Of a stretch of DNA of 64,000 nucleotides, positions 8,598 to 16,159 are shown piece by piece. The notes below the pieces were generated by a model. That model was not told the origin of the DNA. It made no database searches and saw only the letters and a list, made by a program, of their open reading frames with translations. The stretch comes from Anaeromyxobacter sp. Lineage in GTDB: Bacteria; Myxococcota; Myxococcia; Myxococcales; Anaeromyxobacteraceae. The DNA lies in the NCBI GenBank assembly GCA_016718565.1, contig JADKCZ010000003.1, positions 434,001 through 498,000 of the forward strand, read 5' to 3'. Positions within the stretch are counted from its first letter, which is position 1; every line of letters starts with the position of its first letter. Made by a program: the position numbers and the translations under genes.

Positions 8598-9044
8598 TCA
8601 CTTCGAAGCGGCGAGCGCCTGCGGCTTCTGCGCGGCGTGCGGGTGGGTGTCGCTCGCGTACACCTTGAGCTTGGTCATCATCTGGCGGCCCAGCGCGCTG
8701 CGGGGCAGCATGCGGCGCACGGCGTTGACGATGATGTCCTCGGGGTGGCGCGCGCGGAGCTTGTCCATCGGCGTCAGCTTCTCGCCGCCCGGGTGCATGG
8801 AGTGCGTGAAGAAGGTCTTGTCCGTCTCCTTCTTCCCCGTGAACTTCACCTTGCCGGCGTTGACCACGACCACGAAGTCGCCCGTGTCGATGGACGGCGT
8901 GTAGCTGGGCTTGTGCTTGCCCTTGAGGATCGTGGCGATGCGGGTGGCGAGGCGGCCGACCGTCTTGTCGGCGCCGTCGACCACCCACCACTGGCGGCCC
9001 GCGAGGGCCTCTTGCTTGGTCGCGCTGTGGGTAGCTTTGGGCAT
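8598..9044 (-). CDS. rplM: 50S ribosomal protein L13
   Basis: 148 residues with L13 signatures: WWVVDGADKTVGRLATRIA near the start, DTGDFVVVVNAGKV, and the conserved PEDIIVNAVRRMLPRSALGR. L13 is an early assembly protein of the large subunit. The first gene of the rplM-rpsI operon, it has a near-consensus promoter 37-65 bases upstream of the ATG. Confidence 0.98.
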   Translation of the reverse strand: MPKATHSATKQEALAGRQWWVVDGADKTVGRLATRIATILKGKHKPSYTPSIDTGDFVVVVNAGKVKFTGKKETDKTFFTHSMHPGGEKLTPMDKLRARHPEDIIVNAVRRMLPRSALGRQMMTKLKVYASDTHPHAAQKPQALAASK

Positions 9045-9080
9045 GGAAAGACCTGATGTTTCCGGTAAATTGAAAGGCGC

Positions 9081-9109
9081 CTTCTAGAGGAAGGACGATT
9101 CCTTGTCAA
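9081..9109 (-). promoter_or_regulatory. Sigma70-type promoter of rplM-rpsI
   Basis: On the minus strand the hexamers TTGACA (9109-9104) and TAGAAG (9086-9081) are separated by 17 bases, close to the housekeeping consensus, and lie directly upstream of rplM in an unusually AT-rich stretch for this genome. Confidence 0.75.
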
Positions 9110-9266
9110 GGGGACCAGGGGAACGCCGGCCACGGGGCCGCCCGGCCGGACCGGGACCCCGAAGGGAGGCGCACCCTAGCCGGAACGCCCGGGGATCTCC
9201 AGCGCTTTCCCGCGAGGCCGGTCGATTGGCCCCGCCGCACCCCGCCCGACTATCCTCCGGCCACCC

Positions 9267-9848
9267 GTGGAGCCCCGTCCCACCCCCCAGGCGCGCGCCC
9301 GCGCCGATCACCGCCCCCAGGTCGATCCGGCCTGCGCCGGCTGCCCCCAGCTCGGCCTGCTGCGGGCGCTCAGGCGCAGCGGGGTGGCGGCCGAGGGGCG
9401 GCTCTCCTGCGAGCCGGGCCACGGGCTCCACCTGGCCGAGGCGGTGCGCGGCGAGGCCCGCCTGCTGGTGCTGGCCGGCCCGGACGAGCCGGCGCTCACG
9501 GCCCGCCCCGGCTGGCCGGCCGGGCCGGCCCGGGTGGAGCGGATCCACCCCGGCGCCCTCCCCGAGGTGGAGGCGGCGCTGCGCCGCGCGCTCGAGGGGC
9601 CAGGCCTGACGGTGCTGGTGGCGGTGGCCCCTTGCGTGCTCGGGGCGGCCCGCGCCGCGCCGCTGGCCATCCACGAGGCTCGCTGCAACCGCTGCGGCGG
9701 CTGCCTGGGGCTGGGGTGCCCGGCCATCTCCGACCAGGGCGGGGAGGCGCTGGTGATCGACCCCGCGGTGTGCACCGGCTGCGGGCGGTGCGCCCCGCTG
9801 TGCCGCGGGCGCGCCATCGGGCCGGCGCTCACGCCGGTCCCCGGGTAG
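9267..9848 (+). CDS. Small two-[4Fe-4S] ferredoxin-like protein resembling a shrunken IorA
   Basis: 193 residues. The C-terminal 60 residues carry two cluster motifs, CNRCGGCLGLGCPAI and CTGCGRCAPLC followed by RGRAI, matching the ferredoxin end of the indolepyruvate ferredoxin oxidoreductase alpha subunit (IorA). The N-terminus has CAGCPQLGLLRALRRSG, which looks like the CPGCPH-type TPP-domain entry of IorA, and the segment VLVAVAPCVL before the clusters also matches IorA order. About 400 residues of catalytic TPP domain are missing between these pieces. It may be an electron carrier evolved from IorA, or a decayed remnant. The GTG start at 9267 is uncertain; no clear ribosome site is visible. 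Confidence 0.6.
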   Translation: MEPRPTPQARARADHRPQVDPACAGCPQLGLLRALRRSGVAAEGRLSCEPGHGLHLAEAVRGEARLLVLAGPDEPALTARPGWPAGPARVERIHPGALPEVEAALRRALEGPGLTVLVAVAPCVLGAARAAPLAIHEARCNRCGGCLGLGCPAISDQGGEALVIDPAVCTGCGRCAPLCRGRAIGPALTPVPG

Positions 9849-9890
9849 CCAGTGTCGGCCCCGGCGGACGGGCCGGAGGAACGCACCGGC

Positions 9891-10033
9891 CCCCTCACCC
9901 CAGCCCTCTCCCCCAGCAAGCTGGGGGAGAGGGGGCTCGAGCGGACGAGCCCTGCGCTTCTCCGTGGGCAAGGGGGAGAGGCCCACCCTGTCTGCCCCCT
10001 CTCCCCTCCGGGGAGAGGCCAGGGGTGAGGGGG
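9891..10033. repeat. Palindromic GC-rich repeat pair (CCCTCTCCCC family)
   Basis: Two hairpin-forming units. The left one contains CCCTCTCCCCCAGC ... GCTGGGGGAGAGGG, the right one CCCTCTCCCCTCCGGGGAGAGG. The whole block begins with CCCCTCACCCC and ends with GGGGTGAGGGG, so it is an inverted composite of about 143 bases. It sits between the convergent ferredoxin-like and rep genes and could end transcription both ways. The same units recur at 25127-25444. The family resembles the REP/BIME-like elements common in GC-rich proteobacteria. Confidence 0.8.
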
Positions 10034-10055
10034 TACCCGCGTCCACCTGCGGCCC

Positions 10056-12074
10056 CTACTTCGCCCCCGCCAGCCTGGCCCGCAGGGCCTCGAGCACGCT
10101 GCCGGCGTGGGCGGCCACCTCCTCCGGCGCGGCGGGCTGGGCGTCGGGGTCCACCACCTCGTGGGCGTCCTTGGGCAGGTCGGCGAGGAAGCGCGAGGGC
10201 GTGCGCGCCAGCACCTGGCCGCGCTTCACCCGCTGGGTGGCGCGGGTCAGGTAGAGCACCTCGCGCGCCCGGGTGATGCCCACGTAGGCCAGGCGCCGCT
10301 CCTCGTCGAGGTCGCGGGCCTCGCCCTGGATGCCGGCGCAGGGCAGGAGGTCCTCCTCGAGCCCCACCAGGAAGACCACCGGGAACTCGAGCCCCTTGGC
10401 GGCGTGCAGGGTCATCAGCGCCACCCCGTCGTCGGCGGCCGGATCCTCCTCGTCCCGGCTGTCGAGCATGAGCCGCTGCAGCCAGGTCGCCAGCGAGGGG
10501 CGCTTGGTGCGCTCCTGGTACCAGTCGAGCGAGCGCAGGATGCCGTCGATGCCGTCCACCTTGCGCTGCCCGGCCTCGGCCGACTGCACGCTCAGGCGGG
10601 CCCAGGCGTAGAGGTCGATCTCGGCCACCAGGGCGCGGGCCGCCTCGGCCGGCCGGCCGGTCTTGAACCGCTCGCGGGCGCGCTCCACCAGCGCCACGAA
10701 CTCGGCGATCTTCTCCGGCGCGCCGCGCGGCAGGCCGGGCGCCTCGGCGGCGCGGCGCAGCGCCTCGAAGAGGTGCAGCCCCTGCTGCACCGCGAAGGCG
10801 TGCACCTTCTCGAGGGTGGCGTCGCCGATGCCGCGCGCCGGCACGTTGACGATGCGGGCCAGCGAGGTCTCGTCCTCCGGGGAGAAGCAGACCTTGAGGT
10901 AGGCCAGCAGGTCGCGCACCTCGGCCCGATCGAAGAAGGCCGAGCCGCCGTGCACCTGGTGGGGCATCTGCGCCTCGCGCAGCGCCTCCTCCACCGGGCG
11001 CGACTGCGCGTTGAGCCGGTAGAGCACCGCGAAGTGGCGCCAGGGCCGCCCCTCGCCGCGCAGCCGGGCGATCTCCGAGGCCACGAAGTGGGCCTCCTCC
11101 TCCTCGCCCAGGCAGGCCGCCACCCGCACCGGCGCGCCGGGGCCCTCGGCGGTCCAGAGCTTCTTGGCCTTGCGATCGGCGTTCTGGCCGATGACGCCGT
11201 TGGCGCAGGCCAGGATGCGGCCGGTGGAGCGGTAGTTCTGCTCCAGCCGCACCTCCTTGGCGCCCGGGAAGTGCCGCCCGTAGCGCAGGATGTTCTTCAC
11301 CTCGGCGCCCCGCCAGCCGTAGATGGCCTGGTCGTCGTCGCCCACGGCGCAGACGTTCTGGCGCGTCCCGGCCACCAGCTTGAGCAGCTCGAGCTGGCAC
11401 AGGTTGGTGTCCTGGTACTCGTCCACCAGCAGGTGGCTGAAGCGGGCCTGGTACTTCTGCCGCAGTGCCGGGTCCTTCTTGAGCAGCTCCACCGGGCGGG
11501 CGATCAGGTCGTCGAAGTCCACCGCCCGCTGGGCCCGCAGCGCCAGCTGGTAGCGCGGGAAGACCTCGGCGGCGATGAGGTCGTAGTCGTCCCCCTGCCC
11601 CTCCGGCCGCGGCACGATCTTCTTCTGGAGGGCGTTCTTGGCCTTGGAGATCTGCCAGAGGACGCGGCGCGGGTCGAAGGCCCGGTCGTCCACCTTCACC
11701 TCCCGCATGCAGCGCTTCACCAGGGCGGCCTGGTCGCCGGCGTCGGCGATGGCGAAGCGCCTCGGGAGCCCGGCCGCCAGGTGCTCCTCGCCGAGCAGCC
11801 AGAGCCCGAAGGAGTGGAAGGTGGAGACGAAGACGTCGGCGCCGGGCGGGCCGGCCAGGTGGGTGACCCGCTCCCGCATCTCGCGCGAGGCCTTGTTGGT
11901 GAAGGTGACGGCCAGCACCTGCTCGGGGGCGACGCCCTGGATGAGCAGCCAGGCCACCCGGTGGGCGATGACGCGGGTCTTGCCTGAGCCCGCCCCGGCC
12001 AGCACCAGGAGCGGCCCCTCGGTGGTGACCACCGCCTCGCGCTGGGGCGGGTTGAGCGTCGAGAGGTCGATCAT
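10056..12074 (-). CDS. rep: ATP-dependent DNA helicase Rep (UvrD/Rep superfamily 1)
   Basis: 672 residues from ATG 12074, almost the length of E. coli Rep (673). Motif Q/I: LNPPQREAV and LVLAGAGSGKT (about 20-33); motif Ia AVTFTNKAS; motif II LVDEYQDTN; motif III VGDDDQAIYGWRGA; motif IV VRLEQNYRS; motifs V-VI VALMTLHAAKGLEFP and AYVGITRA. Rep is a 3'-5' helicase that removes proteins ahead of the replication fork and restarts stalled forks. PcrA/UvrD proteins are usually longer, which favours Rep. The open frame continues upstream to 12383, but the MIDLSTL start matches the family. Confidence 0.92.
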   Translation of the reverse strand: MIDLSTLNPPQREAVVTTEGPLLVLAGAGSGKTRVIAHRVAWLLIQGVAPEQVLAVTFTNKASREMRERVTHLAGPPGADVFVSTFHSFGLWLLGEEHLAAGLPRRFAIADAGDQAALVKRCMREVKVDDRAFDPRRVLWQISKAKNALQKKIVPRPEGQGDDYDLIAAEVFPRYQLALRAQRAVDFDDLIARPVELLKKDPALRQKYQARFSHLLVDEYQDTNLCQLELLKLVAGTRQNVCAVGDDDQAIYGWRGAEVKNILRYGRHFPGAKEVRLEQNYRSTGRILACANGVIGQNADRKAKKLWTAEGPGAPVRVAACLGEEEEAHFVASEIARLRGEGRPWRHFAVLYRLNAQSRPVEEALREAQMPHQVHGGSAFFDRAEVRDLLAYLKVCFSPEDETSLARIVNVPARGIGDATLEKVHAFAVQQGLHLFEALRRAAEAPGLPRGAPEKIAEFVALVERARERFKTGRPAEAARALVAEIDLYAWARLSVQSAEAGQRKVDGIDGILRSLDWYQERTKRPSLATWLQRLMLDSRDEEDPAADDGVALMTLHAAKGLEFPVVFLVGLEEDLLPCAGIQGEARDLDEERRLAYVGITRAREVLYLTRATQRVKRGQVLARTPSRFLADLPKDAHEVVDPDAQPAAPEEVAAHAGSVLEALRARLAGAK

Positions 12075-12087
12075 CGCGGGGAGGCGC

Positions 12088-12117
12088 CTTGTCCCATGCC
12101 GCGCCGGGCAGGACAAG
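12088..12117 (-). promoter_or_regulatory. Inverted repeat just upstream of rep (possible operator or hairpin)
   Basis: CTTGTCC and GGACAAG arms are separated by 16 bases that contain a second TGCC/GGCA pairing. It lies 14 bases before the rep start codon, so it would be in the leader mRNA or overlap the promoter. No known regulator site is recognised. Confidence 0.35.
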
Positions 12118-12370
12118 ACTTGACAGGGCGGCGCACCGCACCCGCCCGCGGCTGTCCCGCGCCCACCCCTGTGCCGCCGCACCCCCGGTTCGCCGCCGAC
12201 CCGGGGGGATGACCCGCGGATCGGCCTCGTCGACCCGGTTCCAGTGACAGGACGGGGGCTTGCGCACACCCGGCCTGCGGCAGGACGCCCCGCTTCGCCC
12301 TGGCTTTCGATTGGGCAAGGCCGTTGCAGGGGCTGGTGCTCCAGCACCGTCGATGGCACCGAGGGGGACG

Positions 12371-12574
12371 ATGTCCTGCACACAGTCGAGCACCTGCGCG
12401 GTGGTCAAGCTCTTCACCGGGCGGCCCTCGCTGCGCATCTGGAGCGACCGCTACTGCGACGGCCGCTTCCAGTCCTGCGCTCGCTTCTCCCTGGCGGCGC
12501 GCGGCGAGGCCCCACCCCACTGGCTGCTGCCGAACGGGCGCTCGCTGGAGGCCCAGGCCTCGGGGAGCTGCTGA
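12371..12574 (+). CDS. Small cysteine-rich protein of unknown function
   Basis: 67 residues starting at ATG 12371, which has a strong GAGGGGGA ribosome site. Five cysteines lie at about positions 3, 9, 29, 36 and 67; the central phrase YCDGRFQSCARFSLA has a CX6C pair typical of small metal- or cluster-binding proteins. The C-terminus carries LLPNGRSLE. There is no signal peptide. It lies 36 bases upstream of a PAS-domain gene that also has a cysteine cluster, so the two probably act together. I do not recognise a named family with confidence. Confidence 0.7.
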   Translation: MSCTQSSTCAVVKLFTGRPSLRIWSDRYCDGRFQSCARFSLAARGEAPPHWLLPNGRSLEAQASGSC

Positions 12575-12610
12575 GTCGAGCCCGTGCGAGCGCACCACCG
12601 AGAGGGTCAC

Positions 12611-13051
12611 GTGCCGGAAGCCGCGCTGCTGTCCCAGGTCTTCGAGGCCTTCCCCGCCCCCACCTTCCTGGTGGACGACGACGTGCGCGTCCACATGGCC
12701 AACCGGGCGGCCCGCGCGCTGCTCGGGCCGGGGGAGGACCTGGTGCGTGGGCTCCTCAAGCGCGGCGGCGAGCTGCTCCACTGCGTCCACGCCACCGACC
12801 ACCCCGACGGCTGCGGCCGCGGCGCCCACTGCGGCGACTGCGTCCTGCGCGGCTCGGTGGAGGCGGCCTTCGCCACCGGCGGCGTGGTGCGGCGCCAGAC
12901 GCGGGTGGAGCTGCACCGGGACGGCCGGGTGGTGCCGCTCACGGTGCTGATCTCCGCCTCGCCCATCGAGGTGACGCGGATCCGGCTCTGCGTCCTCACG
13001 GTGGAGGACATCAGCGAGCTGACGCAGCTGCGCACCGTCACCCCGGGCTGA
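12611..13051 (+). CDS. PAS-domain protein with a CX9CX5CX2C cysteine cluster
   Basis: About 146 residues from GTG 12611, which has a GAGAGGG site 4 bases upstream; a GTG at 12584 is possible. The PAS core is visible: LLSQVFEAFPAPTFLVDDDVRVHMANRAARALLG at the start and VEDISEL at the end. In the middle a cysteine cluster replaces the usual helices: HCVHA, GCGRGAHCGDCVLRG, giving C-X9-C-X5-C-X2-C. There is no kinase, HD-GYP, GGDEF or DNA-binding output. Similar Cys insertions occur in PAS sensors of delta-proteobacteria and may hold an iron-sulfur cluster or a metal. Role as a redox sensor partnered with the small Cys protein upstream is inference. Confidence 0.75.
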   Translation: MPEAALLSQVFEAFPAPTFLVDDDVRVHMANRAARALLGPGEDLVRGLLKRGGELLHCVHATDHPDGCGRGAHCGDCVLRGSVEAAFATGGVVRRQTRVELHRDGRVVPLTVLISASPIEVTRIRLCVLTVEDISELTQLRTVTPG

Positions 13052-13089
13052 GCGGGCTGCGGCCAGGCGCCCGGCCGGGGCCCACGGGC

Positions 13090-13968
13090 TCAGGCCAGGG
13101 CGGCCAGCGCGGCCTCGAGATCGGCCGGCAGCGGCGCGCGCGCCACCACCCTCCCCCCCGCCGGCGACGGGAAGGTGAGCCGCTCGGCGTGCAGCGCCTG
13201 CCGCCCGATGACCGGCGAGACCACCCCGTAGGTGGCGTCGCCCAGCACCGGGAACCCGGCCTCGGCCAGCTGCACGCGGATCTGGTGGGTCCGCCCGGTG
13301 TCGAGCGCCACCTCGAGCAGGACCGCGCCGCGCAGCCGCCGCGCCACCCAGAAGGTGAGCCGGGCCCGGCGCGGCGAGGCCACCAGGGTGGTGAAGCGGC
13401 GCGCGTCGTCGGGGCGGCGGCCATAGGGCGTGTCGAGCACCCCGTGCTCGGGGGGCGCGCCCCGCACCAGCGCCAGGTAGCGCTTCTCCACCTGGCCGGC
13501 CTCGAAGGCGCCCCGCAGCGCCTGCAGCGCCGCGTCGGTGCGGGCCAGCAGCAGGCAGCCGGTGGTGTCGCGGTCGAGCCGGTGCGCCAGCCCCGGCAGC
13601 GCCTGCCCCGCCACGTCGAAGTGGCCCAGGCGGGAGGCCGCGCCCACCACCGAGGCCGAGCGCGGGCCGGCCGGCTCCACCGCCAGGTCGGCCGGCTTGT
13701 CCACCACCAGGCAGGCCGGGTCGTCGTGCAGCACCGGCAGGGCGGGCCCGAGCGCCACGGCGGGGCGCGCCGCCGGCCGCTCCACCGCCACCTCCTCGCC
13801 GCCGTAGAGGCGCCGCAGCGGGGAGCAGGCCTTGCCCCGGATGCGGACCTGGCCGGCCTGGCAGAGCGCCCGCACGCCGTCCGCCGGCAGTCCGAGCCGG
13901 CGCACCAGCCAGCGGTCGAGCCGCTGGCCGGCGTCCTCGGGCGCCACCGTGATGGTCTGGGGAGGCAT
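13090..13968 (-). CDS. RluA-family 23S rRNA/tRNA pseudouridine synthase
   Basis: 292 residues from ATG 13968. An N-terminal S4 RNA-binding domain (QRLDRWLVRRLGLPADGVRALCQAGQVRIRGK) is followed by the catalytic domain with the RluA motif HRLDRDTTGCLLLA, whose Asp attacks the uracil. Further family phrases are ALDTGRTHQIRVQLAEAGFPVLGDATYG. S4 plus RluA order matches RluC/RluD. The exact target uridine cannot be assigned from sequence alone. Confidence 0.9.
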   Translation of the reverse strand: MPPQTITVAPEDAGQRLDRWLVRRLGLPADGVRALCQAGQVRIRGKACSPLRRLYGGEEVAVERPAARPAVALGPALPVLHDDPACLVVDKPADLAVEPAGPRSASVVGAASRLGHFDVAGQALPGLAHRLDRDTTGCLLLARTDAALQALRGAFEAGQVEKRYLALVRGAPPEHGVLDTPYGRRPDDARRFTTLVASPRRARLTFWVARRLRGAVLLEVALDTGRTHQIRVQLAEAGFPVLGDATYGVVSPVIGRQALHAERLTFPSPAGGRVVARAPLPADLEAALAALA

Positions 13969-14017
13969 GCGGGGGCGGTCTACCACGGGCCGCCCGCCGC
14001 GACGCCCCCCCCCCCGC

Positions 14018-14341
14018 CTAGACCTTGCCGGCCCCGCCGGCCTCGTGGTGGGTGCCGTGGCCGCGGGTCAGGGCGCCCACCACCGCGCCGGCGGCCGCGC
14101 CCGCCACCGCGAAGAGGGCGGCCACCGAGGTCACGCCCAGCACCATCCCGAAGACGATGAGCGCCCGCACCGCGAAGGAGGCGCCCACCGGCGCGCCGAA
14201 GACCCCGCTGGCCAGCAGCACCCCGGCGTAGCCGCCGTAGAGCAGCGAGGGGAGCAGGCCCACCGCCAGGAAGGCCACCAGGCCGACGCCGGCGCCGACG
14301 AGAGGGAAGGTCTTCTTCTCGAGCTTGGTCGTGGTCGTCAT
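14018..14341 (-). CDS. Small membrane protein, Gly/Ala-rich
   Basis: 107 residues from ATG 14341 with an AGGAG ribosome site. A polar N-terminus (TTTTKLEKKTF) is followed by two or three hydrophobic helices, LVGAGVGLVAFLAVGLLPSLLYGGYAGVLLA, ALIVFGMVLGVTSVAALFAVAGAAAGAVVGAL, and a His-containing tail (GHGTHHEAGG). Probably an inner membrane protein. The gene is divergent from the MCE operon. No family is recognised. Confidence 0.65.
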   Translation of the reverse strand: MTTTTKLEKKTFPLVGAGVGLVAFLAVGLLPSLLYGGYAGVLLASGVFGAPVGASFAVRALIVFGMVLGVTSVAALFAVAGAAAGAVVGALTRGHGTHHEAGGAGKV

Positions 14342-14600
14342 GGCCGTCTCCTCTTTCGGTTCCGGGGCCGCCCAGCCGGCCTCCTGGTCCTCGGGAGTGC
14401 AGCCGGCAGGCCAGCCGACGGGCGCCGTCTTTCCAGGGGGTTGGCACGGCCGCTGTCGGGCCCTCCCGACGCGGCGCCGGGGTGCCCGACGCCCCTCACC
14501 TCCGGTGCGCGCAGGCGCACGACCCGGCCAGGGGCCTCGTGGCCGGGCCACCGCCCCCCCCTTCCCCACCGGCTTGACGGCATCCGGAGCGCAGGGTGGG

Positions 14601-15407
14601 ATGGCCGGGATGCCGAGCCGGATGCGCGCCGTGGCCCGCGCGGTGGGCACCCCGGTGGTGGCCGCCGCCCGGTACGCCGTCCGGCTCTCCGCGCTGCTCG
14701 GCGAGGCGCTGCTGGTGCTGCTCGCCAGCGGGGGCCGGCTGCGGCCGGCGGTGCGCCAGGTCTTCCTGCGGCAGGTCTACTTCACCGGCGTCCTGGCCGT
14801 GCCCTTCGCCCTGGTGCTGGCGCTCATGGTGGCCGTGGCGGTGGCGGTGCAGGCCCACTGGTCGGCGGCGGCCGGCGGCGAGGTGCTCGGCACGCTGCTG
14901 GTGGTGGTGCTGGTGCGCGAGCTCGGGCCGCTGGTGGCCACGACCATCGTGGTGGCCCGCAGCGGCACCGCCATGGCCGCGGAGCTGGCCACCATGCGGG
15001 TGGACGGCGAGGTGGAGACCCTGGCCGGCATGGGGGTCGATCCCTTCGAGTACCTGGTGGTGCCGCGCCTGCTCGGCACCGCGGTGGCCCTGGCCGGCCT
15101 GACGGTGCTCTTCCTGGCCGGCACGCTGGCGGCCAGCGCCGCCCTCTCGCCGCTCCTGGGAGGCCCCCCGCCGTGGGCGCTGCTCGGGCAGGTGACCCGG
15201 GCGCTCGAGGCCACCGACGCCGCCGCCCTGCTCGCCAAGACGCTGGTGCCGGGCCTGGTCATCGCCGCGGTGGCCTGCCACGAGGGGCTCTCGGCCTGGC
15301 GCAGCACCACCGACGTGCCGCCGGCCGTGACCGCCACGGTGGTCCGCGCCACCACGCTGGCCTACGGCTGGAACACGCTGGTCTCGCTCTTCCTCTACCT
15401 CGGGTGA
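14601..15407 (+). CDS. mlaE: MlaE/YrbE-family ABC permease of an MCE lipid transporter
   Basis: 268 residues with about five membrane helices. The family core is clear: VRELGPLVATTIVVARSGTAMAAELATMRVDGEVETLAGMGVDPFEYLVVPR matches the MlaE RELGP ... MGVDP ... VVPR pattern. In Mla systems MlaE forms the inner membrane channel that moves phospholipids between the inner membrane and the MCE ring. The E-V-E-T-L segment replaces the usual E-Q-I-D-A coupling helix, which contacts the ATPase; note this next to the degenerate ATPase encoded downstream. The next gene starts at a GTG that overlaps this stop (GTGA), so the two are translationally coupled. Confidence 0.88.
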   Translation: MAGMPSRMRAVARAVGTPVVAAARYAVRLSALLGEALLVLLASGGRLRPAVRQVFLRQVYFTGVLAVPFALVLALMVAVAVAVQAHWSAAAGGEVLGTLLVVVLVRELGPLVATTIVVARSGTAMAAELATMRVDGEVETLAGMGVDPFEYLVVPRLLGTAVALAGLTVLFLAGTLAASAALSPLLGGPPPWALLGQVTRALEATDAAALLAKTLVPGLVIAAVACHEGLSAWRSTTDVPPAVTATVVRATTLAYGWNTLVSLFLYLG

Positions 15408-16159
15408 GCGAGCGCGCGGCCACCCTGGCGCCAGGCGCCGCAGCGGAGGCGGCCGCGCGGCCCTCCGGCAGGCCGGCCGTCGACCAGCCCGCCCTGGCGC
15501 CGTGCCTGGAGGCGGCCGGGCTGGCCCTCGACGGCCCGGACGGCGGCCCGCTGGTGCGCGGCCTCGACCTGGCGCTCCGGCCCGGCCAGGCGCTCCAGCT
15601 GCACGGCCCCACCGAGGCCGGCGCGGCGGTGCTGCGCGCCCTGCTCGGCCTGGCCCGCCCGCGTGCCGGCACGGTGCGGCTGCTGGGACAGGACCCGTCC
15701 GCGCTGCGGCGCCGCGAGGCGGCGGGGCTCCTGGCCCGCGTCGGCTGGCTGCCGCGCGACGGGGCGCTGCTGGCCAACCTGACGCTGCGCGAGAACCTGC
15801 GGTTGCCGCTCGAGTTCCACCTTGGTCACCGGGAGGGCGAGGAGGCCCTGGCGGCCCGGGAGGCGGCGGCCCTGGCCCGCTTCGGGCTGGCCGACGCGCC
15901 CGACGTCCGCCCCGAGCACGCGCCGCTGCCGGTGCGCCGCCGGCTGGCGCTGGCGCGCGCCGTGGTCCTCGACCCCGCGCTGCTGCTCCTCGACGACCCG
16001 CTCGACGACCTCGACGAGGCGGCCAGCGCCGCCCTGGCCGCCGACCTGGCCGCCTGGGCCGGCCACCCGGGCCACGCCCTGCTCGTCACCTCCCCCGACC
16101 CCGCGCTGGCCGCCGCCCTCGGCGCCCGGCACCTCGATCTCCAGGTGAACCCGCCATGA
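15404..16159 (+). CDS. Degenerate ABC ATPase-like subunit (MlaF position) lacking catalytic motifs
   Basis: 251 residues whose overall pattern follows an MlaF-type ATPase, but nearly all catalytic motifs are changed. Walker A reads GPTEAGAAV, without the Lys and Ser/Thr that bind ATP; the Q-loop position reads LPRD; the LSGGQ signature is APLPV; Walker B is LLLLDDPLDDLD with Asp for the catalytic Glu; the switch His is lost (VTSPD). The hydrophobic fold, ALARAV helix and D-loop remain. The frame is intact and coupled to both neighbours (GTGA upstream, ATGA downstream), so the gene is kept. Family knowledge predicts no ATP hydrolysis. It may be a structural pseudo-ATPase; a real ATPase could be encoded elsewhere. 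Confidence 0.85.
   Translation: MSERAATLAPGAAAEAAARPSGRPAVDQPALAPCLEAAGLALDGPDGGPLVRGLDLALRPGQALQLHGPTEAGAAVLRALLGLARPRAGTVRLLGQDPSALRRREAAGLLARVGWLPRDGALLANLTLRENLRLPLEFHLGHREGEEALAAREAAALARFGLADAPDVRPEHAPLPVRRRLALARAVVLDPALLLLDDPLDDLDEAASAALAADLAAWAGHPGHALLVTSPDPALAAALGARHLDLQVNPP

Noticed and set aside
12075..12370. A gene in the 296-base gap between rep and the small Cys protein
   Set aside because: Only shadow frames without ribosome sites; the region holds the rep leader repeat and the promoter area for both genes.
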